A stretch of DNA of 23,457 nucleotides from Lachnospiraceae bacterium UBA7196 (GTDB taxonomy: Bacteria > Bacillota > Clostridia > Lachnospirales > Lachnospiraceae): positions 64,709-88,165 of the forward strand of contig DKUU01000017.1 of NCBI GenBank assembly GCA_002490835.1. The letters are read 5' to 3'. Under the pieces are notes generated by a model. It saw only the letters and a list, made by a program, of their open reading frames with translations. It ran no database searches and was not told the DNA's origin. Below, in pieces: positions 22,501 through 23,457 of this stretch. How positions within the stretch are numbered: the first letter of the stretch is position 1; each line of letters opens with the position of its first letter. The position numbers were made by a program, and so were the translations under genes.

Positions 22501-23457
22501 CTTCCCCGCCTGCAAAGGGCTGCGAAAGATCCACGGTCCTGTCTGTCTTTTCTGCTCTGATATCCGTCACGGACACTTCCAGCATCTTTTCTGCGGGCGC
22601 GGCCGCCTTTGCGATGGAAAAGGTCTGCGTAACCGTCCCGATGTAACCGCCTTTTCCGGTGATGGTGACCGCCGGGGCATCCGCGGGTACGGGCGCGCCG
22701 TCGGCAAACACGCAGGCGTTGACATTATTTGTGTAAGACACCGTATAGTCCGTATCCTTTATCAGCGTTTTTTCCGTCTCCGTTCCCCCGCTCACCGTGA
22801 CCTTCACCACAGGCTCCGGCGTGAGGGGACTGCCCGTGTAAACATAGGAGAAGCCCTCTGCATCCGGCAGGGTGACGGTGGTGTTTGCCTCCGTCATCTG
22901 AAACGTCACGAGCGTCACCGTCAGGGTGATCTCAGCCGTGAGTGTATCCTCCTCAGTCCCGCCCGCAGGGGTGTAGCTGACGATGAGGGTCTTTTCGCCG
23001 GGCGTGGTCATATCAATCTGCGCCGCGTTGGTGGTGTAACCGTCCCCGCCGTCCGCAGCGGGTTTCAGTTTTCTGACCCTTCCGTCAGTTCCGTAATAAG
23101 TCACAGTCAGGTCGTTCAGTGAGAGCGTCTCCCCGCAGTCGTAGGCGGTCTTCCTCTTGGAAGCTTGCAGACGCGCCTCAGGCTTGCTGCCCTTTTGTAA
23201 GAAAAGGCTGTAGGAAAGGTCTTTTGGCAGCGCCGTATGCGTACTGTTGTCCGCCGCGTACCAGGTACCGTCCGGAAGGGCGCAGTCTACGTTGACATTG
23301 CAGGGAGTGCAGATGGTGGTCAGGGCGGAGCAGTTCTTAAACATATTACTCATATTTGTCACTTGCGACGTATCAAACCCGCTCAGGTCCAGACTCGTCA
23401 GGACGCTGCACCCAAAAAACATACTGTCCATGTATCTCACCTGCGACGTGTCAAACC
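19514..23457 (-). CDS. BspA-like surface repeat protein, N-terminus outside the window
   Basis: About 1313 codons are visible and the frame is open to the edge, so the true start is not here. It begins in BspA-type (DUF285) leucine-rich repeats: FDTSQV, LTSLDLSGFDTSQVTNMSNMF. Next is a bacterial Ig-like domain (RKTAYDCGETLSLNDLTVTY) and an InlB/Flg_new-type repeat around nt 22030-22270 (FIGWYRDQDF, TLYACW). About eight modules of 80-150 residues follow, each centred on a DYTVSY-x-NN core and closing with G-x-GxY-x-G; cores lie near nt 22745, 21875, 21030, 20720, 20375, 20100 and 19655, plus a divergent one near 21510. It ends KPVFMNPTAGQ with no LPXTG signal or membrane anchor. It is probably secreted and adhesive, but the signal peptide cannot be seen. 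Confidence 0.88.
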   Translation of the reverse strand, partial: FDTSQVRYMDSMFFGCSVLTSLDLSGFDTSQVTNMSNMFKNCSALTTICTPCNVNVDCALPDGTWYAADNSTHTALPKDLSYSLFLQKGSKPEARLQASKRKTAYDCGETLSLNDLTVTYYGTDGRVRKLKPAADGGDGYTTNAAQIDMTTPGEKTLIVSYTPAGGTEEDTLTAEITLTVTLVTFQMTEANTTVTLPDAEGFSYVYTGSPLTPEPVVKVTVSGGTETEKTLIKDTDYTVSYTNNVNACVFADGAPVPADAPAVTITGKGGYIGTVTQTFSIAKAAAPAEKMLEVSVTDIRAEKTDRTVDLSQPFAGGEEPTGFRVVEGSVVEDDTVAGAVFKTPPVTENINEHGVLTYATNAGTRGDFATFQVMASFANYEDAQLTVKIILFEETVTYRVTLDWMGHGARTPAWVEVEAGSLIELAEAVQNPQSATEDGKTYLFIGWYRDQDFVKGKEWNFAADTVDGDMTLYACWRYDPPEEKPKTYIIQDIEDLTFTGSAQKPAVVVYDSDGETLLKPNKDYTVKYFNNMNAGGNGASGAVAEAVNLGKKDQETFKDLLPGRGEAGADGAKPGFDKTAPYVAVIGKGNYTQTVCKNFCIRPAAIGDGAPAAGVTLKYTDQLTVNKNKEQNVFGSLKYKKAMKAGTDFTVSLSVESAQSAWTTGTDGTKTYLSADWKKEGQLNGKKYVLPMIPKGGCGAFLLTVKGAGNYAGEIRRTIHVSEKQNLMKNASITLGRNQKTFAYTGEDVLLTPGYYDAATKKYHKVTAPGIWSSETEANADDIFLVKAAKNGKAGGESLVWGKDYTVDYSGTNRAVGTATMTITGMGDYAGTKSVTFKITGEKFAANTVDVKAYDAGKPNDPQADAFRTVMSYTGKAVTQDTVYLSTKPVKATGKTPAKPAQPLVYGTHYTVSYKNNVKKGTATMIFTARPESGYSGSFQKTFKIGEADIAKEPVVFGAVPAAGGENAGAGYSLTKQTDAQGNPFYQLNGTVDYSREGAKPADHIVLTLIGENEEKTVLKEGTDYTVSYADNTVRQADEAAKKKQPAMTVKGKGNYKGSVKVFFHISDVEMKANPKLTVTAAATAFNAKQQREDYLYQPKITVKDGKKALTAKDYKVAYHNNTQKAVKEWLDALETLKAGDGAQGADAAAWAAVYAKRPYAEITALAGSGYKTGEPVTVDLSVYRTKFTANTLYILVDETGGQTTYNGTQRTPAVTVYCGEAKAVRNAKKDKVTDEAALTKPTAQGGAYGLTKLTKKEGTAAGDYTVSYGANIAAGKNKGSVTVTGTDLYGAGVTVKFTIKQKPVFMNPTAGQ

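Noticed and set aside
21164..23122. Long plus-strand frames (21164-21904 and 22235-23122) under the surface protein
   Set aside because: They are antisense to a clear repeat-protein frame; their composition is a by-product of its GC-rich codons.
1..23457. CRISPR array, tRNA or rRNA genes, prophage attachment site
   Set aside because: I saw no regular repeat-spacer pattern, no cloverleaf and no rRNA-like sequence in any gap.

Overview
The window reads as the chromosome of a Gram-positive anaerobe of the Clostridia, most likely Lachnospiraceae. This rests on the rplJL-rpoBC-rpsL-rpsG-fusA-tuf order, strong AGGAGG-type ribosome binding sites, TTGACA/TATAAT-type promoters, a BspA-like surface protein, a CapA-family protein, a PD-(D/E)XK 'Rpn' nuclease and a pair of hypothetical proteins that resemble Lachnospiraceae families I remember. 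No species can be named. Every gene lies on the minus strand, so transcription runs from high to low coordinates. Long plus-strand ORFs are antisense shadows.

Region 1 (23457 to about 18026), surface functions. A large secreted-type repeat protein is cut by the window edge at its N-terminus. It ends in a strong terminator and is followed by a membrane-anchored CapA-family protein with its own -10 element.

Region 2 (about 18025 to 15186), mobile DNA. A complete IS1182-type insertion sequence of about 1655 bp has 16-bp terminal inverted repeats, inward-facing terminators at both ends, and perfect 30-bp direct repeats that are themselves hairpins. Next to it is a run of four more hairpins and then an Rpn-type nuclease gene.

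Region 3 (15097 to 12833), an accessory pair. Two adjacent hypothetical genes are translationally coupled. The first seems to have lost its N-terminus through a one-base frameshift. They sit where many Firmicutes have rplK-rplA.

Region 4 (12832 to 1), the core gene-expression block. A promoter and L10-type leader drive rplJ (L10, with an unusual Ala/Pro/Glu tail) and rplL (L7/L12). A strong hairpin then separates rplL from rpoB, which has its own promoter. RpoB and RpoC are nearly contiguous and both end in acidic tails. Between rpoC and rpsL a consensus promoter is embedded inside the rpoC terminator hairpin, so read-through RNA can form the terminator but RNA started at the promoter cannot. 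rpsL, rpsG (GTG start), fusA (TTG start) and tuf (own promoter, cut by the window edge) follow. Together this block supplies the ribosome stalk, RNA polymerase core, S12/S7 and both elongation factors, with separate promoters before rplJ, rpoB, rpsL and tuf that would let each part be set independently.
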